Origin: Artemia franciscana
Taxonomy: Eukaryota; Arthropoda; Branchiopoda; Anostraca; Artemiidae
Length of the DNA: 64,000 nt
Reading direction: 5' to 3'
Assembly: GCF_032884065.1 (NCBI RefSeq)
Contig: NC_088880.1
Coordinates: forward strand, 29,787,298 to 29,851,297
Shown: positions 1-8,035 of the stretch, in pieces
Layout: every line of letters starts with the position of its first letter
Position numbering within the stretch: the stretch's first letter is position 1
The notes under the pieces: model-generated
Told to the model about the DNA's origin: nothing
Database searches by the model: none
What the model saw: the letters and a program-made list of their open reading frames with translations, nothing else
Made by a program: the position numbers and the translations under genes

Positions 1-6
1 AAACAT

Positions 7-249
7 GAAAATTATCGCCTGGCATTAAGGTACAGCCCAGTCGATGATTATAGCTTGAGTAGATGTATTCAAATCGGGACTAAGTCTAAAATTTGTCCCT
101 ATTGCAAGGCCTTGAAATTTAATGGTGAAACAATGGGAATGTGTTGCGTCTCAGGAAAAGTTAAACTTCCTCAACTGGCTGCACCACCAGAGCCATTGAA
201 AACTTTGCTTACTGGAACTACGTCAGAATCTAAGCGTTTTTTTTATTAA
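7..249 (+). pseudogene. Helitron N-terminal protein, C-terminal part (zinc-knuckle region)
   Basis: The frame is already open at the window edge and reads ENYRLALRYSPVDDYSLSRC, then the C-x2-C ... CC motif (KICPYCKAL ... MGMCC), GKVKLPQLAAPP and a stop at 247-249. This cysteine cluster just before the replicase domain is usual in Helitron proteins. The stop falls in a T run whose length differs between copies (249 here, 55417 in the sister copy). The T run is therefore a frameshift hotspot separating this part from the replicase start at 279. It is a left-truncated fragment; only its last STPR residues remain. Confidence 0.8.
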
Positions 250-278
250 ACATCAGAAAATATAACTCATGTTTCCAA

Positions 279-317
279 ATGACGTCGTTTGGTGCCCAAA
301 TCGAAAATCAAGATCAA
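279..317 (+). pseudogene. Helitron replicase N-terminal stub
   Basis: The first 13 codons of the replicase frame (MTSFGAQIENQDQ) match the start of the longer copies at 43304 and 24231, then break directly into the CGGGACAC minisatellite. The same junction is present near 55466, so the deletion predates the duplication. Confidence 0.7.
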
Positions 318-490
318 TACACCGGGACACAGGGAATATAAATGACAATCGGGACACTCAAAGAGAAATTACAGACCGAGACACTGGGACACAAATGACG
401 ACCGGGACACTTGGAATATAAATGAACCGGGACACAGGGACACAACTACAACGGGGACGCTGGAAGGGCACAGGGGGGATATATAAATGA
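318..490 (+). repeat. CGGGACAC minisatellite
   Basis: Irregular tandem units built on GACCGGGACAC followed by AGGGAATATAAATGAC, ACAAATGAC or TCAAAGAGAAATTACA spacers. It lies between the N-terminal coding part and the helicase tail, as in the other elements of the window. Confidence 0.9.
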
Positions 491-510
491 TGATGGGGAC
501 ACAGGGAATA

Positions 511-706
511 TTCGATTCGCAATCACCATCAACAAAGCTCAAGGACAATCTTTAGAAAAATGCGGTATAGATCTAAATGCGAATTGTTTTCCCATGGACA
601 ATTATATGTTGCATGTTCAAGAGTCGGTAAACCTGACAATCTATTCATATGCACAGACAATGGGACAGCGAAGAATGTTGTATATTCGCAAGTTTTACGT
701 AGTTAA
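511..706 (+). pseudogene. Helitron helicase C-terminal tail
   Basis: Translates in pieces as [20 protein letters not shown] (helicase motif V region) and, in another frame, the [14 protein letters not shown] region (motif VI) up to the usual end VLR-S. One T is missing from the T run before CCCATGG compared with other copies, which causes the frameshift. Only this tail is present; motifs I-IV are absent. Confidence 0.85.
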
Positions 707-709
707 AAA

Positions 710-751
710 CATATATATATACATATATATATACATATATATATATACATA
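710..751. repeat. (TA)n with AC interruptions
   Basis: Short interrupted (TA)n run after the conserved ACGTAGTTAAAAAC sequence, the usual site of (TA)n expansion inside these elements. Confidence 0.85.
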
Positions 752-860
752 TTCACAGGTAGGACACAGGGACACAACTACAATGGCGCGTAACTAATAT
801 GGCGCGTAACAACTTACGCACGCCCATCAACTAAGTGCGAAGCGCCACACCAACAGATAG
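752..860 (+). other. Helitron 3' terminus, degenerate
   Basis: Contains CACAACTACAATGGCGCG and the two GGCGCGTAAC units, but the GC-rich hairpins have decayed and the end reads GATAG instead of GCTAG. The base after it is T, as at every other 3' end in the window. Confidence 0.65.
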
Positions 861-1149
861 TTCTTACCAAGTCTGGTTGAGCTTGGACCCACAAGGATAT
901 TGATATGCACAGGAAAAAGATAGAATAAAAAATAGTATATATCACGTACCTAACAAAAAAGTCACTAACATGTATGTCAGTGATTTTATTTTTGTGATGC
1001 AACCAAAAACAAACGCGTTGTTTTTGTCTATTTTAGTCCAAATATTCCCTTTGCACAAACTTAGAGCTCCATCAACGAATGAGGACACTCTAGTTACCAT
1101 CACTGACCAGAGTATCCTTGGAACTACTTCCAGAACAGTGCCTGAGATC

Positions 1150-1572
1150 TATTTCAAATTAACTGTTTTGTTTGAAAGAGTAATTCTACAGTTCCAGTCT
1201 AATTGCCTGACCCTTAATCCTGCCAAACCGAAGTTGCTGAATTTTTCATAAATTTCTCAGCCTTGCCCCCAACTTTCGGAAATTCATCTTTTAAGGGGTT
1301 GTCTCAGTACACCTAGTGATTGTTCTTTTCGGTTCCTAGGTGTTCTTGTCGATGAGAATATGTTCTAGGAGACATCGAGGAATCTCGACACTCAACAAAT
1401 TTTCCTGAGTCAGTTCTGAAAATTTGTATCACTGTTTAATTCAGTTTTACGTATCTTATTGGCCTATTAGTTGGACATAAACTATTTGGTCCTCTTTGAT
1501 ACTGTTGTCTGACGTATACGACAGAGCATGAAACTTTGTCTTTGAAATACGTGTCAGTAAATAAGCTGTTGC
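1150..1572 (+). pseudogene. Non-LTR retrotransposon reverse transcriptase, C-terminal relic
   Basis: A single frame reads LTLNPAKPKLLNF, then after stops FRFLGVLVDENMF, then a leucine-rich stretch ending LAY.LDINYLV. The order 'LTLN..K.K...F', 'FLGV..DE' and a following helical region is that of the end of the RT domain in jockey/CR1/L2-like LINEs. At least five in-frame stops show it is dead. Family assignment beyond non-LTR is not possible from this piece. Confidence 0.5.
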
Positions 1573-2051
1573 TTGATTTTAAGTCACTTTATATTATTGT
1601 TTCATGTGTTTTTTTTTTCTTCTACAAGTAACTGGTGATGTTCCCGTGACCTCCAGAACTAGTCCGTCTTTTGTCTGTGCCCTTTCTATCTTTGTAACTA
1701 CGATAACATTTAAATTCCGTTCAGTCTATCTTCAGATCAGACTTCAAACCTCTGACGGCTTCTCAGTCTGCCTGGGATACTTTGTCTAAGCTGGCTTAAA
1801 AATATCACTCGTATGGTTAATCGGATATAAAAATTGGAAAAACATTTTTTTATCATCGGATATTTTTTTTTATTAATGCCTCTGTGCGCTTGATGTCTCT
1901 GGGTTGAGTTGAAATACGGTAATGACTGCGCAAAGTGTTTTGCCTCTTGATGATAGCTTGTCCTTTTTAATCTTTGGTGTGTGTGTTTTTGTTTAGTTCT
2001 CCTTCTTGGTTTTTCCTATTATTTTTTTGTGTCTCCCTGCATTCCCGGCAG

Positions 2052-2059
2052 TATAAAAG
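2052..2059 (+). promoter_or_regulatory. TATA-like box
   Basis: TATAAAAG in GGCAGTATAAAAGGG; conserved in the duplicate at 57090. No gene begins convincingly downstream, so it may be a relic or chance. Confidence 0.25.
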
Positions 2060-2113
2060 GGTATTTTTTGTTATTGTTTCCACTTGTTTGTTCACTGTGT
2101 ATGAATAGATATT

Positions 2114-2216
2114 TTATTGTTTGCAGCGATAGCTGCAAACAATAAATTGGTTGTAAAAATTGGTTGCAAAAAATTGGTTTACAAACAAAAAATTGGTTGT
2201 AGCGATAGCTGCAAAA
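2114..2216. other. Perfect 14-bp hairpin plus ATTGG direct repeats
   Basis: Stem 2114-2127 pairs perfectly with 2132-2145 around a GATA loop. It is followed by five AATTGG repeats and a second, shorter GCGATAGCTGC hairpin near 2200-2210. The structure is intact in the second copy (57152-57183). Confidence 0.8.
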
Positions 2217-2483
2217 AACCAGTCTGTAAAACTTAAAAACAAGTTTAAAGAAAACCGTCTAGTCAGGAAAAGTTGCCATTTGTGGACGATTCAGGAGTTG
2301 TAAATATCATTTTGATTATTCATCATAGTAAAAAATTGTTGCCAAATTAAACTTGTGGGATTTTCAAAAAATCGCCTGAAAACCCTCAAAAATGACGTCC
2401 GATCAATACGAACAGTACACCATTTGAATCACCATTGCCAAAACCCCAAATAAGAAACTTAGAGCCCAACCCCCACCCCTCAC

Positions 2484-2577
2484 CTAAAACAACAAGGGCC
2501 TTTTCTGCATAGGAAGAACTCATGTGTCTCTTTTTTAGCTTATCTTTTTCTTCATCGCTAAGAGGGCAATGGGACAT
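2484..2577 (-). other. Possible captured exon with splice donor
   Basis: The minus strand reads SDEEKDKLKKRHMSSSYAEK followed by ALVVL, and ends at TTTTAG^GTGAGG, a strong donor match (intron bases 2483 and lower). The coding part is retained in all four block copies (donor edges near 2484, 8474, 38462, 57494), while the sequence past the donor changes more. I do not recognise the protein, and no acceptor or neighbouring exon is certain. Confidence 0.3.
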
Positions 2578-2807
2578 CTTATCGAGCTTTTGAAACAGTC
2601 ATTTGCAAGAAAATTGTGGTATCTGCGTGATCTTGCAAATAGCAATTTTTGAAGTATTACTTTGGACAAAAACTACATCTTCATGTACAAGATGATATCA
2701 CACACCAATCGTTTGACAAGGGATATGATATCATAATTCATAGATTGATGCCATTAAGGTAGATGGAGGCCTTACATACAATGATCTTATCTTAGATCGA
2801 ACTCCTG

Positions 2808-2946
2808 TCCTGTGGTAGCGCAGTAGGTTTGACCTTAGCTTGGTAATACGGGACCCAGAGTTCGAATCCTGCTGCAGCAATGCACTGCAGGGCCAACGCA
2901 GGGACCTTAGTAGTCAAGAAGCGTCGTTATCCTGATACAATACAAT
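2808..2946 (+). mobile_element. tRNA-derived SINE with target site duplication
   Basis: A 139-bp insertion flanked by perfect 14-bp repeats AGATCGAACTCCTG (2794-2807, 2947-2960). Internal Pol III promoter: A box TAGCGCAGTAGG at 2816-2827 and B box GTTCGAATCC at 2860-2869, about 43 bp apart as in a tRNA. The tail is a short ATACAATACAAT rather than poly(A). The unoccupied target is present once in each of the homologous blocks at 8786-8799 and 38775-38788. Confidence 0.9.
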
Positions 2947-3974
2947 AGATCGAACTCCTGGTCCAGTATTACGACACAAAGATCAATCCCGCCAGACGAC
3001 CTTTTTCCTGTTTCGATTACCATTGAGAAGCTTCGGCATGATTTCATCGCCAGGATCCTGTGCCAATCCCTGCAGTGGGTCGCTGCATCTGATTTTGAAT
3101 TGCATGACAAGTATTAGCAAGCAGCGGTCAATCGCATTGCGCCCCTACAGGACGCCTCTCCGCCCAAATAATAATTAGGATATTTTCCATTGATGAGTGT
3201 TCGATTATGATGCCATCTAAAATAAAAATATATTGAACAGGTCCATGTCCAAAGAGAAACAGCATTTGAAAGACTAACTCCACTTCTATAAATTAAAGAC
3301 TAATCAATGATTTCATTATACCAGGTTAAAGACAACAACTAAATTGGTCATTGCATTCAGCTGGTTAGTTGCTTTGTTATCAAACCCTTTTTTTTGGCAA
3401 TTTTGAATGTATATTATAGGCTTAATGTTTACAAATTTACTAGACTCATTTGTCGCTTGGTACACTGTAAGTATTTTTTTTGAATAAAAAAAAATCATCA
3501 GAAAAATTGCTAATTTCCTTTGACGTTTATTTTCATCCATGGGTTTAATTTTCTTTTAAGAAAATCCCTAATAATTCGGGTATAGTGAAAGCACTGCTTG
3601 TGACACTGATAATGTAACATTGTGACATTGTCAAAAACGACATCGTGACAAAAAAAATGAACAGCTCTTCCATCCATTCTTCGGAAAATTGACGCAAAGG
3701 AACTTCGGCTGCACTGAGTCTCCCTGATGTACGATGTGCAGCAACGCTTTTCCTGAATATTATTTTGAGTAATGCTGCGGAGAGGGGGGTAGTTAGATTA
3801 GTCGGAGGTAGAGAAATAATTTGGATTTTACGGCATAGCATCCTTGTGTGTAGTCAGGATTAAGAGCTTCTACAAAAATATCCATTATTTAATTCTTAAG
3901 CTCCCCACTTTAGCTTAAGAGTTATCTTACATCTCTCTATACACAAAAATGTATGTATATATAAAACATGTACT

Positions 3975-4190
3975 GTCTGTCTATTACACTATCTTCTATA
4001 AAAAAAGGAAAAAAAATAAAAAAAAACTTGAAAAAACACTAAAAAAAGAAAAAACTTGAAAAAAAGAAAAAGGAAACAAAAAACTAAAAAAAGGAAGAAA
4101 AGAAAAAAAGGAAACTAAAAAAAAGAAAAAAAACTGAAAAAATATAAAAACAGAAAAACAAAGAAAAAACAAAAGAAAAAAGAAAAAATC
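3975..4190 (+). repeat. A-rich tract
   Basis: Purine-rich low-complexity sequence of A runs broken by CT, GG or CTTG. Not coding. Present in all four block copies. Confidence 0.9.
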
Positions 4191-4370
4191 ATAGAATATT
4201 TTTTATTTATCCGGTTAAATGATCTGCAGAAATAAGGACAACAGTTTTCAGTTCTTTTTCATTTTCTCTATCACTCTATATTAATCACTTATATTAGTCA
4301 CTTAGCGGTAATGTATTGATACTGGTTTCATCAAAATCTATAATATTTAATTTTTAATATTATCGTACTC

Positions 4371-4660
4371 CCTGATGTACGATATGCAGCAACGCTTTTG
4401 CCGAATATTTTTCTTGAGTAATGTCACGGAAATAAGGGTAGTTTGATCTGTCGAAGGTAGAGAAATAATTTGGATTTTAAGGCATAGTATCCTTGTGTTT
4501 AGTCAGGATTAAGAACTTGTACAAAAATATCCATTATTTAATTCTCAAGCTCCCCACTTTAGCTTAAGAGTTTTCTTATATCTCTTTATATATAAAAATG
4601 TATCTATATATAAAAATGTACTATCTGTCTATTACACTATCTTCTATAAAAAAAAGGGAA
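4371..4660 (+). repeat. Tandem duplicate of 3719-4010
   Basis: Repeats the CTCCCTGATGTACGAT ... TTAATTCTCAAGCTCC ... TGTCTATTACACTATC sequence about 650 bp downstream with many substitutions, so it is an older tandem duplication. The 4291-4370 gap between copies holds nothing recognisable. Confidence 0.75.
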
Positions 4661-4743
4661 AAAAATTAAAAAAAACTTGAAAAAGAAGAAAAAGTAAACA
4701 AAAAAATAAAAAAGGAAAAAACAATAAAAAAGAAAAAAGGAAC
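4660..4743 (+). repeat. A-rich tract
   Basis: Same A/CT/GG low-complexity type, running up to the small gene. It replaces the 5' end seen in related elements. Confidence 0.85.
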
Positions 4744-4758
4744 ATATTTAATTGTAAA

Positions 4759-5109
4759 ATGACTGAAGAACCTACAATGGCAACAGCCGAGGAAGCAGCT
4801 CAAAGAGTCTATGCCAAAAAGCTTGCTGCTGATAGAGAAAGTAAGAAAAGAAAGCGTGCCGAGGAATCACAAGAACAGCAAGAAAACAGGCTTGTGGCTG
4901 ATAGAGAAAGTAAGAAAAGAAAGCGTTCCGAGGAATCACAAGAACAGAAAGAAAACAGGCTTGCGGCTAAAGAACGCAAAACCGCGCAGTTAGATGAAAA
5001 TCCACCTGGACAGCGAGAGTCAAAACATATCAAAACTGAAAATGATAGCGATGATGATTGGGTTTGCGATTTTGACTTGGATAAGGTCATCAATGCCTAC
5101 CAGATTTAA
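4759..5109 (+). CDS. Small STPR-repeat protein with acidic tail, type 1
   Basis: 116 aa. The first 20 residues (MTEEPTMATAEEAAQRVYAK) match the start of the full Helitron protein. Two 23-residue units follow (ADRESKKRKRAEESQEQQEN and a variant), strongly basic and predicted helical. A linker with RKTAQLDENPPGQ comes next, then a tail with HIKTENDSDDDW and FDLDKVINAYQI. IKTE fits the SUMO acceptor pattern, with acidic residues after it. The RKR clusters could be a nuclear signal. The frame stays open past the TAA for another 19 codons that the type 2 copies translate. Here the usual second tail tryptophan is cysteine. Related copies start at the same ATG. Role unknown; DNA binding through the STPR repeats is inference. 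Confidence 0.7.
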   Translation: MTEEPTMATAEEAAQRVYAKKLAADRESKKRKRAEESQEQQENRLVADRESKKRKRSEESQEQKENRLAAKERKTAQLDENPPGQRESKHIKTENDSDDDWVCDFDLDKVINAYQI

Positions 5110-5228
5110 GTTAAAAAAACAAAGGTTCGTCGATATGTTCTTCATAGTGACGCTGAAAAATAAAGAAGAAAAAGAAAACTGAAAAAAGAAAAAAGGTAAA
5201 AAACTAAAAAAAAACTAAAAAGAAAAAA

Positions 5229-5640
5229 CACTCAAAGAGAAATTACAGACCGGGACACAAATGACGACCGAGACAGAGGGAATATAAGTGACGACCGGGA
5301 ACCTCAAAGAGAAATTACAGACTGGGACACCCGGACACAAATCACGACCGGGACACAGGGAATATAAATGACGACCGGGACACAGGGACACAACTACAAC
5401 GGGGACGCCGGGGGCACAGGCGGGATATATAAATGACGACCGGGACATAGGGATTGTTCGAATAGAAATTACAGACCGGGACACCGGGACACAAATGACG
5501 ACCGGGACACCGGGACACAGGGAATATAAATGACGACCGGGACACTCAAAGAGAAATTACAAACTGGGACACCGGGACACAAATGACGACCGGGACACAG
5601 GGAATATAAATGACGACCGGGACACAGGGACACATCATTA
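5229..5640 (+). repeat. CGGGACAC minisatellite
   Basis: About 410 bp of the same irregular units, including a CACAACTACAACGGGGACGC variant. Both strands contain long open frames (Cys/Pro/Arg-rich) that are by-products of the repeat. Confidence 0.9.
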
Positions 5641-5790
5641 GAATAATGAGGTATAGATCTGAATACGGATTGTTTTTCCCATGGACAATTATATGTTGCA
5701 TGTTCAAGAGTCAGTAAACCTGACAATCTATTTATATGCACAGACAATGGGACAGACAAGAATGTTGTATATTCGCATGTTTTACGTAGT
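5640..5790 (+). pseudogene. Helitron helicase tail
   Basis: Begins at CATCATTAGAATAATGAGG and carries the motif VI region to the ACGTAGTTAA end. The usual CACAGACAATGGGACAGCGAAG reads GACAAG here. Confidence 0.8.
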
Positions 5791-5868
5791 TAAAAACATA
5801 TATTTATATCTATCTCTATTCATAGGTGGGACACAGGGACACAACTACAATGGCGCGTAACTAATATG

Positions 5869-5965
5869 GCGCGTAACGACTTACGCGCGCGGGGGGGCTT
5901 GGGGGGGCGCGAAGCGCCCCACCAACTAGGTGTTGGGGTGGCGCGAAGCGCCACCCCAACAGCTA

Positions 5966-5966
<1 letters not shown>
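5869..5966 (+). other. Helitron 3' terminus with three hairpins and CTAG
   Basis: Reference copy of the 3' end. Hairpin 1 is GCGCGTAA-CGAC-TTACGCGC (5869-5888). Hairpin 2 is GGGGCGC-GAA-GCGCCCC (5904-5920). Hairpin 3 is a perfect 14-bp stem with GAA loop (5931-5944 / 5948-5961). A single G follows and then CTAG 5963-5966. The next base is T, the expected host base. Helitron 3' hairpins usually lie about 10 bp before CTRR, so the 1-bp spacing is unusual. Confidence 0.9.

Positions 5967-5999
<33 letters not shown>
5967..5999. repeat. (TA)n array
   Basis: Begins at the first base after the Helitron CTAG and ends at the actin pseudogene fragment. Confidence 0.95.
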
Positions 6000-6002
<3 letters not shown>

Positions 6003-6212
6003 TAGTCCCTAAACTCTCAACCATGATCTGCGTCATTTTTTCGTTTTTAACTATTGGGTTAAGAGGACCTTCTGTGAGTAAAACTGGGTATTTTTCTGGG
6101 TCAACTTGAAGCTCATTTTTGAAAGCCATATCTTCTCCATGTTGTCAAAATCTGCAATAATTCCATGTTCAACAGGATAATAAAATAGTTGCTGGGACGC
6201 GAAGTATTTCGC
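6003..6212 (-). pseudogene. Actin-family pseudogene exon, copy A
   Basis: The minus strand reads [18 protein letters not shown], a frameshift, then [32 protein letters not shown] and VESLGTI. This follows actin through the region around residues 69-130 ([45 protein letters not shown]). It ends abruptly at the (TA)n array. Several substitutions and the frameshift show decay. Conventional actin is the better match, but an actin-related protein is possible. Confidence 0.75.
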
Positions 6213-7204
6213 ACCCCAAATAGTTGCCCCCACTTTAGCTTAAGAATTTCTTACATTAAAATATAAAATGAATATTTAAAGTTTCAATTATGACATTGAT
6301 TAGTTTAAATTTGATTTGTTTGTTATTGTTTGACTTATCATTATTATTATAGGGGCTTGGATTGTAGCTTTTTGCACTGGATGGGGTCAACAGATCGATA
6401 GGTTTTAAATGTGGGGATCGATCAGGGATGGGGGTGTCTTCTCTGGCTGCTTGAGTTTCTCAAATTATTCTATTAACTTAATGAAGTGAATTCTTTTGTT
6501 TATTGGTTTTAAGTTTAGTGGGTTTAGCCTCCATACTACGGGCCATGAAGCCTTATGGAGACCATTGGAATAGTGCTCTTGTAAATATTTTTGTCGTAAT
6601 AATAAAAGGAACTGAATAAAAGGAACTGACTTTTCCAGTTTCTCTGCTGAAGGGTTTAAGGGGGGAAGACTACATTATGCTTTTTTGTGTGAAAAATATT
6701 CCAATTACTGTTTTTGGAAAGGGTGCTCGAACTAATTTGACTAACCAGAAACCAGAAAGCTGACAAGACCAGTTTTTCAAATTAAGTTCACTTAACGGGA
6801 ATTGCAGATTGCCCTCTGTCAGAAACATACGCAGGATCTTATATTCTAGGGGGACTATTGTAAATAGGTCATAATTCGAGAGAATGGTACAAATATGAAA
6901 ACTCTCCTCCCCTTTCTATCTAAGTGTATCTTCCTAATTTTTGATATTGTATTAGCATTCAGTTTTTATTAATTAGTGCTTTATCTATGACAAATTTCAA
7001 TTTTAAGGTTTTTTCACCTTTGCCCCCCCCCCCACTAATCCTAATTTTGTCCGAGGTAATTTTTTATTAAAATCGTCGATCAAATTAATTTTTTATTTGT
7101 TTCCAAAATCCGACAGAAAATTCTTTTCTTCATACCTGCCTGACGTGAGTGGAAAGCAAAAATTAGGCTAACTCGAAAAGTGTCTCAATATCAAAGTCAT
7201 TCAT
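6213..7204. other. Gene-free stretch of block A
   Basis: AT-rich sequence shared with 62156-63181 and absent from block B. It contains a poly-C run near 7023, ATTATT repeats near 6340 and AATAATAAAAGG near 6600. No coding signal or RNA gene was recognised. Confidence 0.6.
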
Positions 7205-7238
7205 CTAAATAAACAATAGTAATGTTATCATCATTATT

Positions 7239-7715
7239 ATGGACAGACAAGCAAGGTCCACTCTCTCAACGCCCCTCACAAAAAAATGCCTAATGGGCAT
7301 TGTTGCCACATTGGGTGTGTTATTTTTAGAAAGAGATTTGTTTATCTTTTTCGTCCCTTTTAGAAGAATCTTCCTCGGTAGTACCAAGGCTTCCAGTACT
7401 TTCCCCTATTTCGGAACCACCAACCGTAAGAGTCAGACCAAACTGGACAGGCAGTGTTCGTCCCTCAAAAGAACAAAAAGGGTTACCCATCAGTCACCCG
7501 CCATCAGCAGCAAGTGGCATTTGATCCCCAGAACTAGCACTAGAATGAGAACTTATTTCCCCCATCTTTGTTTGCTCCTAGAGAGAAATTTTCTGGCGCC
7601 CTGCTTTGCGCTTGACAGGTTCAGCAACACAATGATTATGTTAAGATTTATTCATCTTCAAATAAGCATACAATATTACATTTTACTATCCCTCCAAAGC
7701 CTCATTGGTCTGTAA
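7239..7715 (+). CDS. 158-aa open frame of unknown status, copy A
   Basis: An open frame from ATG 7239 to TAA 7713-7715, basic, ending in a leucine/isoleucine-rich stretch. It is almost unchanged at 37228-37704 and 63182-63658, which may reflect recent duplication rather than selection. No domain is recognised. On the opposite strand a frame read from about 7560 down to 7330 looks more protein-like: it contains MGEISSHSSASSGDQMPLA, an in-frame stop, then GNPFCSFEGRTLPVQFG, GSEIGESTGSLGTTEEDSSK and RDEKDKQISF. The real coding sense, if any, may be minus. Confidence 0.25.
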   Translation: MDRQARSTLSTPLTKKCLMGIVATLGVLFLERDLFIFFVPFRRIFLGSTKASSTFPYFGTTNRKSQTKLDRQCSSLKRTKRVTHQSPAISSKWHLIPRTSTRMRTYFPHLCLLLERNFLAPCFALDRFSNTMIMLRFIHLQISIQYYILLSLQSLIGL

Positions 7716-7889
7716 AGAAGGGGGAAGAAAACAACCCTAGTCAATTGGAGAAAAGAAAAGAAATAAAATAAACTATGGAACGGAAAAAATAAATAAATTG
7801 AATAGACTAAATTAATTTAGCAGATTTAATAGACTCCAACAAAATAATAATTTATAAGAAAAATGAATAAACTAGCTTCTAAGAAACCA

Positions 7890-8035
7890 ACAAATTTTTA
7901 ACAATTTCTTTGAACAACCTGAAAGTGGCTGCTTTGATCTGGTTCAGGCAATTTATTCCATACAATATGATCAGTCATAGAAGGATAAAAATCAGACCTT
8001 ACACAAGGAGTTACCGTCATATCTACCAAAAAAAT
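7890..8035 (-). pseudogene. Reverse-transcriptase-like C-terminal relic, copy A
   Basis: The minus strand reads VRSDFYPSMTDHIVWNKLPE then SSHFQVVQRN before a stop. A W-N-x-L-P motif followed by a short helical F-K/Q-rich end is characteristic of the last part of many LINE ORF2 proteins. The piece is too short to classify. The surrounding 7716-7889 and 8036-8209 are AT-rich with nothing else recognised. Confidence 0.35.

Larger units (their letters stand above)
1..860 (+). mobile_element. Helitron fragment, 3' half
   Basis: Order along the + strand: end of the STPR gene with its zinc-knuckle motif, first codons of the replicase, minisatellite, helicase tail, short (TA)n and a degenerate 3' end. 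The same order and nearly the same sequence recur at 55160-56026, so this is the left-truncated partner of that element. The window start cuts off its 5' part. Confidence 0.85.
861..2220. repeat. Duplicated non-Helitron block, copy 1 (matches 56027-57258)
   Basis: Begins immediately after the Helitron end and runs colinear with 56027-57258, apart from about 130 bases (near 980-1109) missing from the other copy. It contains a LINE reverse transcriptase relic, a TATA-like box and a perfect hairpin. Nothing convincing as a host gene is visible in the remainder. Confidence 0.8.
2221..4290. repeat. Four-copy block, copy 1
   Basis: Colinear with 8210-10146, 38199-40116 and 57259-59210. This copy and the 57259 copy carry a SINE; the other two have the empty site. 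Near its end is a CTTAAGCT/AGCTTAAG hairpin (3895-3919), followed by an A-rich tract. Minus-strand open frames of 60-110 aa recur in the copies, but no known domain is recognisable. Confidence 0.85.
4744..5966 (+). mobile_element. Non-autonomous Helitron, 5' end replaced by A-rich DNA
   Basis: Small STPR gene, A-rich spacer, minisatellite, helicase tail, then an intact hairpin-rich 3' end closing at CTAG 5963-5966. The TC 5' end and CRE-rich leader of related copies are missing. Confidence 0.85.

Noticed and set aside
300..490. CRISPR array
   Set aside because: Repeat units are irregular, spacers are themselves repeated and the DNA is eukaryotic.
1604..1789. 61-aa frame next to the LINE relic, and its copy near 56640
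   Set aside because: Overlaps the end of the decayed RT region in another frame; the conservation is explained by segmental duplication.
2052..2600. Host promoter driving a gene from the TATA-like box
   Set aside because: No plausible start codon with a coding frame follows within the block.
2907..3110. 67-aa minus frame overlapping the SINE edge, repeated at 57835
   Set aside because: It crosses the SINE target site and tail, so it was created by the insertion.
3545..3841. 98-110 aa minus frame in the four-copy block (also 9361-9693, 39337-39669)
   Set aside because: Open in three copies but with a changing C-terminal frame; no domain or splice context, so not called as a gene.
4800..5000. 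bZIP basic region (N-R-L-A-A ... K-K-R-K-R) able to bind the TGACGTCA sites
   Set aside because: The N-x-x-A-A start matches, but the following Cys/Ser-Arg pair is out of register, there is no leucine zipper, and the 23-residue period fits STPR better.
4809..5182. Antisense and shifted frames over the STPR genes (for example RFLFLLSLSA repeats, IEKVRKESVPRNHKNS repeats)
   Set aside because: Shadow frames of the 69-bp repeat, which is a multiple of three and keeps all frames open.
5215..5759. Long Cys/Pro/Arg-rich frames (CPGRHLYSLCPG and similar), here and at 12083, 14723, 20199, 27164, 28074, 36192, 47050 and 60780
   Set aside because: They are translations of the CGGGACAC minisatellite; several frames and both strands are open at once and the frame ends follow repeat edges.
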